Source of the DNA: Darksidea phi
Lineage: Eukaryota; Ascomycota; Dothideomycetes; Pleosporales; Lentitheciaceae
NCBI GenBank assembly: GCA_030770425.1
Contig: JASJFT010000049.1
Location: 1-64,000, forward strand
Reading direction: 5' to 3'
DNA: 64,000 nucleotides
A program made the translations under genes and the position numbers. The notes under the pieces were generated by a model. It did no database searches. It saw nothing but the letters and a program-made list of their open reading frames with translations, and was not told where the DNA came from. Below are positions 31,116-43,374 of this stretch, one piece after another. Position 1 is the first letter of the stretch. Every line of letters starts with the position of its first letter.

Positions 31116-33322
31116 ATGCAAATGTCGTCCTCAACCCTTAACTCCGCGCAGACGCACGCGCTCTTCGATATCTTGATTCACCACCAGCTCTACTCCGAAA
31201 TCGAAGCCTTCAAGTACCCCACCACCATCGATCAGTATGGATTCCCTTTCTGGAAGGTGGATGGCGTGCAGACGACGGCCCCACTGCTGCAGAATATGCT
31301 GAATAAGTTTGTTCTGAGGCTGCCGGGTGTGAAGAATATCGTGCTTGACTTTTGGCAAGAGAAGGTGCGGGCGCTGGTAGCGAAGCTGGGCGAAGCGGAA
31401 CTGAGCGAGAGCTACGATAAGGGCGCGATAGGGTCACGCAAAGCGCTTGCGACGGCTATAAGTAGTTTGCTGGAATATGTGGCGCGGGGTATGTTGGGGG
31501 GCTATCCGGTGCGGCAAGGGAAGGTGGGGGAGAGGAAGGAGTATGATACCAGCAAGCCAGAGGACATACTAGAGGCATGGGATGATGGCATGAGGGAGCT
31601 GATATACGGTGACCTTCTCGATGAGTTGTTCAAGACGGTCAGTGTGACAGGAAAGCTGGAAGAACACTCGAGCGTGGTCAAGGCGGCACATGAGTACATT
31701 CTACTAAAGTGAGCGTCTCCGCTCCCGTTTAGATCGCATCTAATGAGTGTAGTCTGGCATCCTTCCTCCACCATATCTTCATCATGTCCCCAGACGGACA
31801 GTACCTCCTTCATCTCCTCGAGAACGTTCACCGTCTCATCCCCTATACTCTTGTTAGACAGACCTTACGGGTAGGAAACGCTGCGACGATGATCAACGGC
31901 ATGGTGCGACTAGTTCTGGCAAAGCTATCTGTTACCGCCGTCACGAACTGGATAGGCCTCACAAACAATTCCAACGATGGCATGAACCTCATGCAGCAGA
32001 TCATCTCGACCGTCATGGCTTGGGACACATCCGAGTTCCAGAAACGGGCACAGAAGCTCGAATCGAATAGAGATGCACCGAACAAGGACGTTTTCAAAGC
32101 GATCAAGAACCACGTATATGCTTCTCGGGACAAGCACGACGCTGCACGCAACTTGTCGATACAGGAGTCAAAGTCCATTATTGGCGTGATACTAGAGATG
32201 GCGGATCCATCGGTTGACCCTAACTCTTTGACAGAGCATGAACACGGAATTGCTATGGAGTTCTACAGCACATATCTCTCGATTCGCGACCGCGAAGAAC
32301 TTACCAAAGTCCTCTGCAAGATGCAGCCCGATTTTCTGACATCTGCAGTTCGCGACACTGTCTCCGCCTTTGACCCAATCATTCGCGGCGTGCACAACGC
32401 AGTCGACCTCTCAGGTACCGTTACTGACGCCGAGAACTTCCTCACGGATCTAATCAAAATATCGAAGCCAAGGAAGGCGAACGGGAGTGGAAGTCGTGCG
32501 GGCTCAAGGGAGAACAGTCGCGATAGCTCCCCGAACTCGGGCACTCCCGCGAGCGTGACAGATGCAGCAGGGAACATACATTTTCCAACAGTAGAGGACT
32601 ACGTTCAGATGCTGCGAAAGCACATGCCCTCATCACACAGGTTTTTCCACCAGATCTGTAAGAACGCGCCCGACCTCGCAAATGAATATCGCGACTACGC
32701 AAAAGCCGTCCTTGCGGAGTTCCGCATCGATGAAGCCGCCAGAGCAGTCGAACAGAAAGGCGAAGGCGGCGCTGGAAACATGACCGCGCCTCTACAAGCC
32801 CTCTTCGCAACCCTATCGTCCGAAAAGCAAGATGAGCTGAAGAAACTTCTGGACCAACACGAGAACCACCTCAAGCGCCTAAAATCAATTTCTCATACCC
32901 GTCTAAAGGCCATCCTAGACTCTACACACCCCAAAGATCCCTCCAAGTCTACCCCTGCAGCGAAAGGCACAACCCATGGGCCAGGCATGTACCTCTCCCG
33001 TTGGCATTCCCTTCTCGACTCGGCCTACATCACGCCCGCAACCCTCACAGGCCCTGTTCGCCGTGGTTGGGAAGTCAAAGGTGAGCTCGACGGCAAGGGC
33101 CTCAAGACGGACACTGTCCTCGACAAAACCGGTCATAAGAGGATAGGAAGTAAAGATCGCAACGAGGGCATCAATATGGCTGATGGAACGGGTGATGCGG
33201 TGGAGCGGCGCGAGAAGAAGAGGGATGGGCTTGAGGAGGATAAAGTTAGAGGCGTTTGGGAGGGCATGCAGACTGGTTGGGTGGGGGTCTGTAGGGGGTT
33301 AGAGGTTATGCGGTCGGATTGA
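31116..33322 (+). CDS. PXB (PX-associated) and DUF3818 domain protein
   Basis: Exons 31116-31708 and 31753-33322 (44-bp intron) give 720 residues. The N-terminal 130 residues match the PX-associated (PXB) region: LNSAQTHALFDILIHHQLYS, EIEAFKYPTTIDQYGFPF, LLQNMLNKFVLRLPGV. The rest, from about 200, matches DUF3818: YLLHLLENVHRLIPYTLVRQ, AATMINGMVRLVLAKLSVTA, and later VEDYVQMLRKHMPSSHRFFH with a charged helical end. In the longer yeast-type relatives, a PX phosphoinositide-binding domain lies between these parts; I see none here, so this may be the short paralog. The role is probably membrane-associated lipid or trafficking work. A start-stop uORF lies directly before the ATG. Confidence 0.75.
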
Positions 33323-34361
33323 TTGCGTCTCTGCTCGGATGTACTATTGGAGGGTCGGCGTTCGGTAGATGGGATGAGCCTGCCCGGCCGGGAGGCAATG
33401 AACTGGCATACATGGTTGCATATGATGTGTTAAGGGTTTGGGTACGGCGTTGCGCGTATAACTGCATCGGCTTTCAGCGGGCATGGAAGCGTATCACAAG
33501 CACATCACAAATACATCTAACGCTCGCGCATGTACGATGCCCATCCCCGCAAACAAAACCCGCTCAATATATTCCTTCTTCCGTCTAGCCTTCTTCCCAT
33601 CCGTCATGTACATGCCTCAACATTCAAAGACGGCGCCCATGCTGCCGATCTCCGACCCTCCGTCTCCGTCTCCGTCTCCGTCTCCATCTACGGGAGATAT
33701 GCGCTTCCGTGCCTAGTGCGCCCGTTGACGTCACGCGCAAGAGCAACGCCGGGTTTCCGGGCTCGGTGTTTCCCTCGGTACCGGGTGGGGGCGGAACGGA
33801 TTAGTCAGGCTAATTATTGTAATTACAATTGTAAGGGAGGGAGGCGCATGAATGGACTGCTACCAGTGGATCGATTTTGCCACAGCAATTTTCCATACAA
33901 AAGATCTCTCCGTGATCTGTGCAAGCGTGTCTCACTGACGGTGCGTTCATGCCCCCTCCCCTCTTGTAGTGGCTAACGGCATGCGAGGGTGTAGGGTTGG
34001 GATGAGGGGTTTGAGAAGGTGTGGCGGGTGACGGCGTCTTTTACAGGTGGGGCTAGGGGAGTTTTTTGCGCTAGATGTTGGATGTGGAGACGCGGGATGA
34101 CGTGGGATGCAGGGTAAATTAGAAACAAAGGGCGAAAAAAAAAGAAGATGGAGGGAAAATGCATATTTAATTTTTTATATAGGCCTGCATGTAGTTGTCG
34201 TCCAGGCCAAGCCTTTGTATGCAGATGGTTAGGATAATGTTAGGATAATGTGTAATGTGCAGTTGATAACTGGTATCTCGATACCCCCCTAAACGCCAGT
34301 TGTTGTGCTACGCAAAGACTCCGCCGCCTATTCATCGTTACAGCTTCTCAATCTTGCGTCC
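33323..34361. other. intergenic, no gene seen
   Basis: Contains a short (ccgtct)n microsatellite at about 33659-33690. It is the 3' side of two converging genes. No reliable frame. Confidence 0.45.
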
Positions 34362-36478
34362 CTACCACATAAACATCTTCTCGGGCATCGCATCCACATC
34401 TGGGACTCTAAACCCTTCCTCTCCTTCCTCCCAAGCAACCGTCCCGACGCTCAACGTCCAAGCAACAATCACCATCCTTGCTACCAAGGCAATCGTCGGG
34501 ATATCAAGAGGTAAGCTCGTCTTCAACACTCCCTCAATATGACGACCCAAGTTGGTCAGTGGGAACGTAGACGAATCACGTGGCGATGTGGCACTCATCC
34601 GTGAACCCGGACTAGCCGGGATAGGTGTTGGCGCACTGGAAGAAATGCTAGAGTCTTTGGAGTGACGGGAATGACGTACAACGTGGCGGGAGGGACTAGA
34701 GTGGCGTTTGTGGTTCGTCGTAGTAGTGGCGGACTCGTTGTCCTTGTTCAAATAAGCAGCGACGGCATCCTCGTACGACCGTTCCATTTGCTTCTTTAAC
34801 TCCTCTCGCACGGCGGTGAGGACTTCATGTGGTTCTATGTTTGGTACGAGACACATCAGTCGCTCGAGGAGGGTGATGTATCGATGCATTCGCGCAACTT
34901 TGTCTGCAAGCGGCTCATCCGCACTCTTCAAACTGCCGGTTGCTAGTTTCCCGAGCTTTTCGCGCTCGCGCAAGAGCAAGCCTGCGTATTTGTCTTCGTG
35001 GAGTAGGCCGAAAAGGTGGAGGCCGGGGGAGTGCCGGTGTACTTTTTCGACGAGCGCTTCGAGGCGTTGGAGGAGCCGGCCCGGCACTAGACCGCCTGAT
35101 GCGACGAACTGGACAGTGCCGATGAGGGGTGCTGAGGCGAGTGGAGTAAAGCCACCTGTGAATGGGAGATTGGCGATGGCGTGGAGCAGCGTGGGTGTTG
35201 ATGTTGGCGTTGAGGATGTTGCTGGGACGAGGTTGTGGAAGCTAGGTAGTTTGGCATGGGGAAGGCTGGCGAGGAAGGTTGGTGCGAGGGCTTGTGGAGT
35301 TGCCTTCTGAAGCTGAAGTTGTGCGCCGGATTTTAGTGCATCTAACGTTTTGGTTGTGGCAAGGATGGAGTTGGTTTTTGCGTCCGAAGAGAAAGGAAGA
35401 GAGCCGGATGCGAGATGCTTCGCATAAAGGGTGGAGTAGCCCGAGCCCCGAGCAGGTAGCTGGGAGATACTCCGCTTGTGTCGCGTGAGCGAGACGTGGT
35501 AGCCGCCATCGTCAGTTGCCGCACCGGAGATGGAGAGGCCGTACGCGCCTTTGCCCACGGCGGTGTGTCTTTCGGTCTTTTCGCCCTCCTGCACCCTAGA
35601 GGGCTCGACTGGACTTCCAAGAATAACAGACAGTGCTGCAAGCTCCCTCGCAGTGATCCTAATGCCGGTCCGTCCCTCAGAGTACAGTGCATGTTGCAAG
35701 TCTTGAGCCCACAGCCCCTGTGCTGGCCCCTGCCCACCGTCTACCACTGACCCCGTGAACGCAGAGACCAAAACCTGTGCCACTTTCCTCGATCGCGCCG
35801 GACTCAATCCCATCTCTGCCAAGTCGATCGAATTACGTTGTAATCTGGGCGGCAATTCTGGTCGCCCATGCCCGTGTCCATCACCCCTGTTCGTTCTGAC
35901 CGACTGACTCCGTCGTAACCCTTTCTTGGTTGTTGAAAGGAATTTGGTGATCTCCGAAGGGTATTTCGAGCGTTCTGACGCAGGGCGGGCCCGCAAATCA
36001 TTCGCGAATGCGTTGTGGAGGGTTTCGAGGGGAATGCCGCCGGGGTGTCCTTGTAGACTGTCATATAGAGTAGAAGAGTAGATACCCTCGTCTCCGGCTT
36101 TGATGATGGCTGAGAGCGTTGGAACCCAATCTCCACGTTCTTCTTTCTAGCACAGGTCAGTCAAAGCCGAAAGGAGATTGTGGTATAGGGCTCTGGTCCT
36201 AGGTATGTCTCAGGAAGTCTCCTCCATATTGCTCGTAAACAGCGTAATTGCGACGCTTGAAAATTTATCATGGTACATACCGGTGTGAACAACTTTGTCA
36301 AAGCCCCTCCCTTGAAAAAGAAAGAACTCTGCCGCTCAACAGAGTACTCATTCTCCTCATCTTTGTGATCCTTGCCAGGCCTGTGATGAACCCAAAGAAA
36401 TCTTGCGACGACAACCATGATGGATACGAAAGAAAAACCAAGGACCACGCTCGCTGCGATGATATCTCTGTTACGCAT
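34362..36478 (-). CDS. unknown protein with one N-terminal membrane segment
   Basis: Exons 36281-36478 and 34362-36146 (134-bp intron) give 660 residues. The splice joins ALTKLFTP to KEERGDWVPTLS in frame. Residues 5-28 (DIIAASVVLGFSFVSIMVVV and on) form one hydrophobic segment followed by HHRPGKDHKDEE, suggesting an N-terminal anchor. The body has Arg-rich and Ser-rich parts, then a conserved-looking helical region HRYITLLERLMCLVPNIEPH, EVLTAVREELKKQMERSYED. Another hydrophobic stretch lies near the end (IPTIALVARMVIVAWTLSVG). I do not recognise the family. If an automated model started at 35996, it would miss the anchor and about 117 residues. Confidence 0.65.
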
Positions 36479-37617
36479 CGTGAAGGGCGCCTGGGCGAGT
36501 TATTATAAATACCATTCACGATTGTTTGGCGGAGTTACTCGGACGTTGGACCCTGCAAGCGGACCCTGCAAGCGAATGTTGTGGAACGCACCCAATCGGG
36601 TCGCAAGGAAGCCACGGGCTCTAAACACGCCGGCGAAGTAGCGATCGGCCGGCCTATGCGAGCGCTAGAGACCTGCTGCCCATTCCTCCCGATGACTCTG
36701 ACGCGAGCACATGAACAGGACGGAATGCGACGTATAGAAGAGCGCGGAAGTGCCGCGGACAAAAACGGCGCAACCGAGCCCGGATCCTGGAAGGCAGCAA
36801 GGCCACCAATACAAGCATGATTCCTCCTTTGAATTAGTGGAAGCCAACTCTCGTGTGCTCGTCAAAACATTAATAATGTGGCCGGGCATCTGAAATGCCG
36901 CAGACCGGGAAACACTTTATCCCACGACCTTCTAGGCCTAGTCTTGGCCGATTCCAGATACGAGGGCTTGTTCTTCCGCAAGATCATTGACTCTTGTCGT
37001 TCTAATAAGATTGTTCCGAGCCTGCAGGTGATCACTAACGCGGTAAGAAGCTGAGCCTGCAAAGTCCCACAGCATCAGCCCCGCGCAGGTGTCTCACAGC
37101 GTCTAAGATGTGTCTACTATACTTCGAGAGGCCAAATCGATTGAGGAAACTGCTTACAATAGTGAGTATAGAAGTTAAAAATGAAGTCCGAACCACGGGT
37201 GCCGATTAGGAAGCCATTCTTGCTTAGCTGAGCAGCACTAAATTCGCGTCCCAAGAGCGACTACACGACCTCCAAGAAGACAATAGCGCCCAGAGGATTT
37301 GAGAAACTATAGCCCACGAGCTCAACCAAGTACTTTTCGACTGTCAGCACGGCATTTGCTTAATGGCACCAGGCATCTGATCAGTCTCACGAAACGAGCA
37401 TACGACCTCTACTCCTTCGGAGCAATTCCTGCACCTTCAGTAGCTTCTTTCGCGAAAGCGGCAAATTTTACAAGAGGGCATTGCATGTGCTCTCGGTTCT
37501 TTGACGCGTCATTTCCTTTGGTATTCATTTGTTAACACTACTTGTACATATATTCGATCCTACAAATTCTTCAATCAAAACATAAACCCGCCACACATCA
37601 GTCCTCTCCTTCAGGCC
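36479..37617. other. intergenic, no gene seen
   Basis: No frame with convincing splice sites or composition. The composition is normal, not RIP-like. Confidence 0.4.
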
Positions 37618-39348
37618 TCACTGCCTTCCCTGAACTTTGGCCCAGACATCTTTCAGACACATCGACCTCCTCGACCTGCCATTCTCGATTCTGTGCCCTC
37701 TCTTGGGTGAACTGCGTCCACAAAGAGAACATGGCTCTGTCCTTGATATCAACGATTGCTGTGTAGTCGGACCCATAGTTAGATTCGGACGCTGAGGTTG
37801 CGGCTGTGGCGCTGGTCGAGAAGGTTCAAAGGTGGAGTTTCTGAAGTCCTCTGAGGGACTGATGTGGTTAGGGGGTAGTTGATGCCGTGGGGCTAGTGAC
37901 TGTGGCCGCATTTGTAGTTGTGGCTGTGGCGTTTGGTAGGGTGGAGGCGGTGGTGGCGGCGGTTGTTCGATCGGACCTGGAAGTCTTGGGAGGGGCTTAT
38001 CAGGTGATGTTTGTGAGATTGGAAGAGGTCCAGTGGGCATATCCAATGGCATGGAAGAGATAGGGTGAGTCTTCTCCATTGTGTGGTCTCGATTTGATCG
38101 ATTAAGACGAGACTGTTGGGCTCCTGCGTTGCCGTCAGTCACTAGTTTCAACGGAGTCAGGTAGCCCATTTTGGGGTTTGAAGACTTGCTGAACTGTACT
38201 GAACTACTCCGTAACGTTGGAGGCGATATAGAGACTGTTCGTGGTTCCGTGGTCGGCACGTGCATGTCGTCTTTATCGGTGAAGGATCCCGAGCGCGGTA
38301 ATGAGCCAAGCTCAGTGCCGATATTTTTAAAAGCGGGTGGAGTTGGGATTGAGGATGTAGCAACACTATCGTATATGGTATCCCGCGACGGACCCGAAGT
38401 CACTGCGCACCCGCGCGAAGAGCCTTGGGACGATGACGTCCTCAGCCTCGAAGCTGGTCTCAGAAATGCGGATGTGATACGGTTGGTCTCACTTTCATTT
38501 CTTCGCGTAGCAGCTTTCGACGTTGCAATAGGTGGCTCGTATCTAAGCGCGGAGTCTTTCGAAGGAGTCGACATTGATCGTAGTTCAGACTTCGGCACCA
38601 CGCCTGATACAGCACTCTCTTCGGTAGTCTTGTCTAGAATTGGACTGTAGAACGCAGTCTGTACCGATGCCGGCGACGAGCTCCTGTATCCGACATCAAT
38701 GGCTGAGCACCATTTCTCGATTGGCGATGGCGTCTTTGGAGGTATCATGCTCCGTTCCGATAAAGGCCTCGGGGGCTTTGCGTTTCGCATGGCATGGCTC
38801 GGAGCACTTTCGACTGGTATCTCTGGGATAGGATCAAGTAGCATTTCGCGAGAGGGTTTGCTATACACACTACTAGCCGCTGACTGCGGCTCACCGGCTT
38901 TCCAGCAAGTAGTCGGCAAATTGCTAGATTCCATATCTCTTAAGGCATCATGGATATGAGTTTTAGAGATTTTTGCAGTTCCTGAGAAATTCTCGCCAAG
39001 GGTTTCATGTGGCGGTGCTCGGGGTGGCCTTCTCGAGGATTTGAGTTCGGTTTTCAATTCGTCAGGTTCGGTACCTGTTAAGATATCATCCTCCAGCAGT
39101 CGTCCGAGCGGTTTTCTTCGTAGAAAGGAGAGCGACGGCCATTTATATCTACCCTTCGCTGTGGGGCATTTCACATTCGAATTATCGTTCGACAAGATTC
39201 TTAGCAAACGGTGCGACACCTTTTTGTCGCTAGCCTCTGCGTCACTCACTTCACCTACACCGTCCACGTCTACATCTCTGTTTGACCACCCCTGATTCCA
39301 ACGCTTCTCTATCTTCGTTCCCACTTTCGCCTTACGTTTCAAAAACAT
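37618..39348 (-). CDS. unknown proline/serine-rich disordered protein
   Basis: A 576-residue frame opening at the ATG 39346-39348. The start is basic (MFLKRKAKVGTKIEKRWNQG). The middle is Ser/Pro-rich with several SP/TP sites, and a proline tract GPIEQPPPPPPPPYQTPQPQ lies near 450, a possible SH3/WW or profilin ligand. Near the C-terminus is a CSLCG then RRSMCLKDVW segment, possibly half of a zinc site. No catalytic domain is seen. Function is unknown; polarity or cytoskeletal adaptors often look like this. A 5' exon upstream of 39348 is possible. Confidence 0.55.
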   Translation of the reverse strand: MFLKRKAKVGTKIEKRWNQGWSNRDVDVDGVGEVSDAEASDKKVSHRLLRILSNDNSNVKCPTAKGRYKWPSLSFLRRKPLGRLLEDDILTGTEPDELKTELKSSRRPPRAPPHETLGENFSGTAKISKTHIHDALRDMESSNLPTTCWKAGEPQSAASSVYSKPSREMLLDPIPEIPVESAPSHAMRNAKPPRPLSERSMIPPKTPSPIEKWCSAIDVGYRSSSPASVQTAFYSPILDKTTEESAVSGVVPKSELRSMSTPSKDSALRYEPPIATSKAATRRNESETNRITSAFLRPASRLRTSSSQGSSRGCAVTSGPSRDTIYDSVATSSIPTPPAFKNIGTELGSLPRSGSFTDKDDMHVPTTEPRTVSISPPTLRSSSVQFSKSSNPKMGYLTPLKLVTDGNAGAQQSRLNRSNRDHTMEKTHPISSMPLDMPTGPLPISQTSPDKPLPRLPGPIEQPPPPPPPPYQTPQPQLQMRPQSLAPRHQLPPNHISPSEDFRNSTFEPSRPAPQPQPQRPNLTMGPTTQQSLISRTEPCSLCGRSSPKRGHRIENGRSRRSMCLKDVWAKVQGRQ

Positions 39349-39677
39349 GAATTTGGGCTCCTCCTGAAACGCCTTCGTCGCAACCTCTTCACTGACAATC
39401 TCTTTACGAGTCGCGTATTCTTCTCCCTCTAATACAGTTTGGATCTCTTTAGCTGTAGGTGTCTAAATTGTCGTCGACTGGATGCACTCGGCTTATTAGA
39501 AGAGCAAAAGACATTTTCAACACGGTCTCAAGGCTTCAAGATGCGACATCATTGTGGCGTGTAGTGTTCAACGGGTTTTGCTCGCTTTCGGCCTCATTAT
39601 CGACGCGCGCCGTATCAAAACTTTATCGAAGTTACACTATTTCAAGGCATGTTGAAACTGAAAGAGATTGAAAATTT
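39349..39677. other. short intergenic, no gene seen
   Basis: Between divergent starts (39348 minus, 39678 plus). It could hold a missing 5' exon of the minus-strand gene, but I could not support one. Confidence 0.35.
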
Positions 39678-39998
39678 ATGGTTCGGTTTTCCGGAAACAT
39701 CTTCGTGGATTGCAGCTATGCTGCCCACACACAAAGGACGCTACTAGACTTCAGCATCGATGCGACCTACCGCAAATCGATTCGCGATTACGTCCTCAGT
39801 ACGCCAAAAATCAGATACCTTATCCAGCCCAGACGGCCCAGCGCCACAGTAACATTCGAATCAAGCCGCCAGATAAAGGAATGGGTCATGAGCATCGGGA
39901 TCCACTTTCCAATAAAAACTCCCACAAAAGAAGAGTTGGTGGACAACTGCAATGAGGAAGTCATTCGTGTACTCAAATATCCCGATTTTGGGGGATAG
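39678..39998 (+). CDS. small unknown protein
   Basis: A 106-residue frame from a good ATG (39678). It has a balanced composition: DATYRKSIRDYVLSTPKIRY, PSATVTFESSRQIKEWVMSI, EELVDNCNEEVIRVLKYPDF. There is no signal peptide or membrane segment. I do not recognise it. It could be a small real gene or a remnant. Confidence 0.35.
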   Translation: MVRFSGNIFVDCSYAAHTQRTLLDFSIDATYRKSIRDYVLSTPKIRYLIQPRRPSATVTFESSRQIKEWVMSIGIHFPIKTPTKEELVDNCNEEVIRVLKYPDFGG

Positions 39999-40289
39999 AG
40001 TCTTACTCACTCCGGGTCTTGGATGGTGTTTACCATGAAAGGGGTACCATAAGGAAGCAAAGGAAGAAATTGTTGCTCTTTGAGCAGATGGTAACAAGAA
40101 CGGCCATTGGGAAGGCATGGCAGGCGGTAAGAAGAAACTAGTCTATGTATCAAAGCCTGTCCCCTCCTAAAATGAATGTTGCGGAATATATTACTTGGTA
40201 ACGTATACTGTTTAACTAATTGAAGCCCAGGTCGCTATATAGTGATATTATACCTATATTAACAAGTCCTGCACAGATAGCAAAGCACT

Positions 40290-41140
40290 CTACAGATGAG
40301 GAGAGGTCAACAGGAGAAAAGATCGAGCCAGACCATCGGGAAACCCCACTATTTCCCGTAGAAACCTGACAATGCCATCCATATCATCAAGCTCGTGCAG
40401 CCAGTGACCACCATCCTCGAAACATTGCATCTCCACCTGCATTCCAATGTCTCGCAAAGTTTTTCCCAACTCTGGTCCGTTGGTGAAAGGAATAACAGTG
40501 TCGTCGCGTGAGTGCTGAAGCAGTACCGGTGGGCGCATAGCGGACGCCAAGTCCGGGATTGTGAAATCCTTTCCAAAAGGCATGTCGAGCAACTTGTGCA
40601 GGGATTTGGTTCACTGTTGCGAACTGAAGTTGTTGTTGATGAGTGTCTCGCGCAATTCGTCTTGCAGCGGTAACCAGCCGCAAAGGCCCACGAAACCCCC
40701 AACCCGCACGCCGTTTAGCAGAAGCGCAAGTAGGGCGGTAGCGCAGCCCTGACTAATTCCGGCAAGAACAATCCTCTCGAACCCAACTATAGCACTTCCC
40801 CTTCTCAGCACTTCCAGTATCTGCTGTACACTGTCTCGGAGGTCAGGCTTCTGGATCTCAAAGCAGTGGTTGGGATGCTGCACCGGTATCATGTCAAACC
40901 ATTGACTCATCTCCTCTTCCTCAGTTTCCGCCCATCTTGCAGTAGCTTTGGGAAAACCTATTTGATGCTTGGGAATATATGCGTGAAGAAGCGATCGTCG
41001 CTTGCTTGGCTCTCGAAGAGTTCGCTTTCGAATTCAGTCGCGGTGCTGCCACGCCCGTGCAGAAACACGACTGTGTGCGTGTGATTGACGGTAGGCAGAA
41101 TGACGTGTACTTCAGAGACGGCGGGAGCGATGACGGTCAT
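40290..41140 (-). pseudogene. carboxylesterase/acyl-protein thioesterase-like, broken
   Basis: An alpha/beta hydrolase of the phospholipase/carboxylesterase family in three pieces. It starts at the ATG 41138-41140 with VVFLHGRGSTATEF (oxyanion region). An in-frame TAG at 40958-40960 replaces the Trp expected after FFTHIFPSIK. About 15 bases further, one base is missing, so the frame must shift to read FPKATARWAETEEEEMSQWF. The nucleophile motif LAGISQGCATALLAL is intact. A second in-frame stop (TGA, 40611-40613) follows NNNFSSQQ, after which the same frame continues with TKSLHKLLDMPFGKDF, the acid residue region LQHSRDDTVIPF and the His in FEDGGHWLHEL. Three lesions with intact catalytic triad motifs indicate a fairly young pseudogene. 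Confidence 0.75.
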
Positions 41141-41642
41141 TTTGGTAAAGTTTTGATGTACTGTTCGAGGTTGCGCGTTGCGGTGCGAGGTCTGCGTGCG
41201 AGTGGGGCTGAGCGGAGTCAATTGGAAGGTCGGGGCGCTAGGTTACACTAGCGGTTCTGTGCGATTCTCAGAAGATGGTTGTCAGAAGGAGATGAAGAAG
41301 GTACATCAAGGGGGTTTTTATAGGTAGGCGATGAATTATTAAGCGAAGGTTGAAGATAGAACCATGGTTCAGTTGGGCAACTTTTTCCCAGACCGACATT
41401 TGGTATTAAACCAATGGACTAAAAGTGTCCTACTTTTCCCCTCAAGGACTATAGGATATAGGTAGCATTCTGAGCCTCTGATAGCTTAAGATACAAAATT
41501 GAACCTATCAGTTTGATAAGCTTAATTCAGATCCCTTTCTTTAAGTTTGTCTAGCAGGTACTTTTTTAAAGATTTCTAAGAAAAAACTGTAGTGAAAGTC
41601 TATATTTACATCCCAGTTATTTATTTTAATAGTATCAGGTAA
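41141..41642. other. intergenic, AT-rich
   Basis: No gene is seen. From about 41340 the sequence is AT-rich and leads into the dispersed-repeat fragment. Confidence 0.4.
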
Positions 41643-41921
41643 TTCTTATACTGTGGATGGCAGGATGGGTGTGCTAACTCATCGCTACCGCTGTTGAAGT
41701 CTCCCAACGTTCTGCGGCTCGGCAGCACATGTCATTGCTCGCCGCCTTTCAGTATTCGAATTATTACCTCGCCAATATCTCACGATCGATAGTACTATGT
41801 ATAGCTCTATAGCTCTATTGTCTTATATAAGGTATGGGTATAGCCTTTACTATATACAAAATCCTACCATGTTTCGTACGGATCTTCAAAAGAGGCTCCC
41901 ACTATGAAAACCTAAACCAAT
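41643..41921 (+). repeat. dispersed repeat, copy 3 (3' fragment)
   Basis: It matches the last 250-280 bp of the repeats at 26273-27531 and 60302-61480, including cgctaccgctgttg, tcacgatcgatagtactat (shared with copy 2) and the end agaggctcccactatg. The 5' part of the element is absent. Confidence 0.75.
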
Positions 41922-43374
41922 TATAATAGTATAACAGTAAGAGTAGAAGTTATTTAGAGCAAGTATAATACTAAATACGGTTTATAATTATATATCGCCG
42001 AGGGTACCTCTATATATGTATACATAGTCTGAGACCTATACTATATTAAGACGACTATTATTATTATAGAGACGGCTCGAAGAGTCTATCGAGTCTGCTG
42101 GGAAGATGGATATTATTGTTTTATCTACTACTTTGCTAGCCGAAAGGCCTCCTCGAGCGTAGCTCGGACCTTCGTATGTATATCGTAGTGTGTCACAGTG
42201 AGGGCTCAGGATGTATCACTGTGAGGAAATAGAAGTGAAGACTGCGTTGATTGTGAAAGCTCCGTATGAGAGCAGCTTATATAGAACAGAATGAGGCGTA
42301 GCAGCCAGGAGCAGTTATGTGAGCTGATCTGGTGTGTGAGCTACTGATATACTGAGTCACTCGGCAACCATACGGTTCACTTCACCATGTTATACGTAGT
42401 GATGACTGTAATTAGTACTCGAGGGGTATTTCATGATATTATCATGAAGCGAGGAACAAGCGTAGCGATATCCATTCGGGTCCGCCGAAATCGAATATCA
42501 CTACGGAATCTATAATAGGATAGTGCTTATGTTATCCGACGTTTGATTTGCTAAGCCAATCAATTTGTACTACCATAGGTCCTAGAGATCTAGCCTCACC
42601 CAACCAAAATCAGCTACCCTACCGAAATCAGTATCCGGCTCAGTATCGAGCCTAGTATCCTACAAACCACGGTTCTTGATCTTTGTCCCACCAGTTCCCG
42701 CTCCCGCTTCCGCTATTGCCCTACCCCGCCCCCCTTTCCTCTGGTCGCGTGTTGAGGCTCGTGTCGGATGAAGCTAGTATTGGCTACCCACCGTTCCACG
42801 GTTATAGCCGATACTAAGCGTCCACTCTTTTCGTATATAGTTGATATTCTAGTACTAGTTTTTAGATGTCTATAGGTTATTATTAGAGTATACTACCCTC
42901 TATAATAGTATAGTTACGCAATATAGCTTTTTCTCAAGAGAAAACAATAGATAAAACGAAGCCATTGAAAGTAGTTGTCTATTAAAAACGCTAATAGGTG
43001 CGGATTGCAGATGTCCTTACGATTGTCAGCCTTCTTCCTGGGGACGCAAGGGATGACCTCATACGGGGGAGGGACAATTGGTCTCCACACGTACCATTCA
43101 TTCACACTACCGCATTTACCTACTTTTAGGCCAAGATATAGTTTTATGTTTGCGGTCCTACGACAACGCGTGAATACTATATATCCACCCTTTCGATTTA
43201 ATTTTGAGGAACCGCTCGAGTCACCTTGCTGTGTCAAAAGCCTTCCCTGCTAGCTTCATTGCCAAACGGGTATGCATATATGACCTAGAACAAGTACGCG
43301 ATAACTCCTTAAATGCCCTAGATAACTCCTCTAGATGGTCCCTGAGATTCCACCACTTGTTTATCTCATCCACT
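41922..43374. other. decayed repeat-rich DNA
   Basis: RIP-like sequence at 41922-42180. Then 42190-42480 is less mutated and starts TGTCACAGTGAGGGCTCAGG; it contains a direct near-repeat (CACAGTGAGG, CACTGTGAGG) and could be a retroelement end, but no partner copy is in the window. No coding frame. Confidence 0.4.

Noticed and set aside
42190..42480. Possible LTR starting TGTCACAGTG
   Set aside because: Only one copy in the window, no paired end, no primer-binding site or coding region found; left as unclassified repeat-rich DNA.
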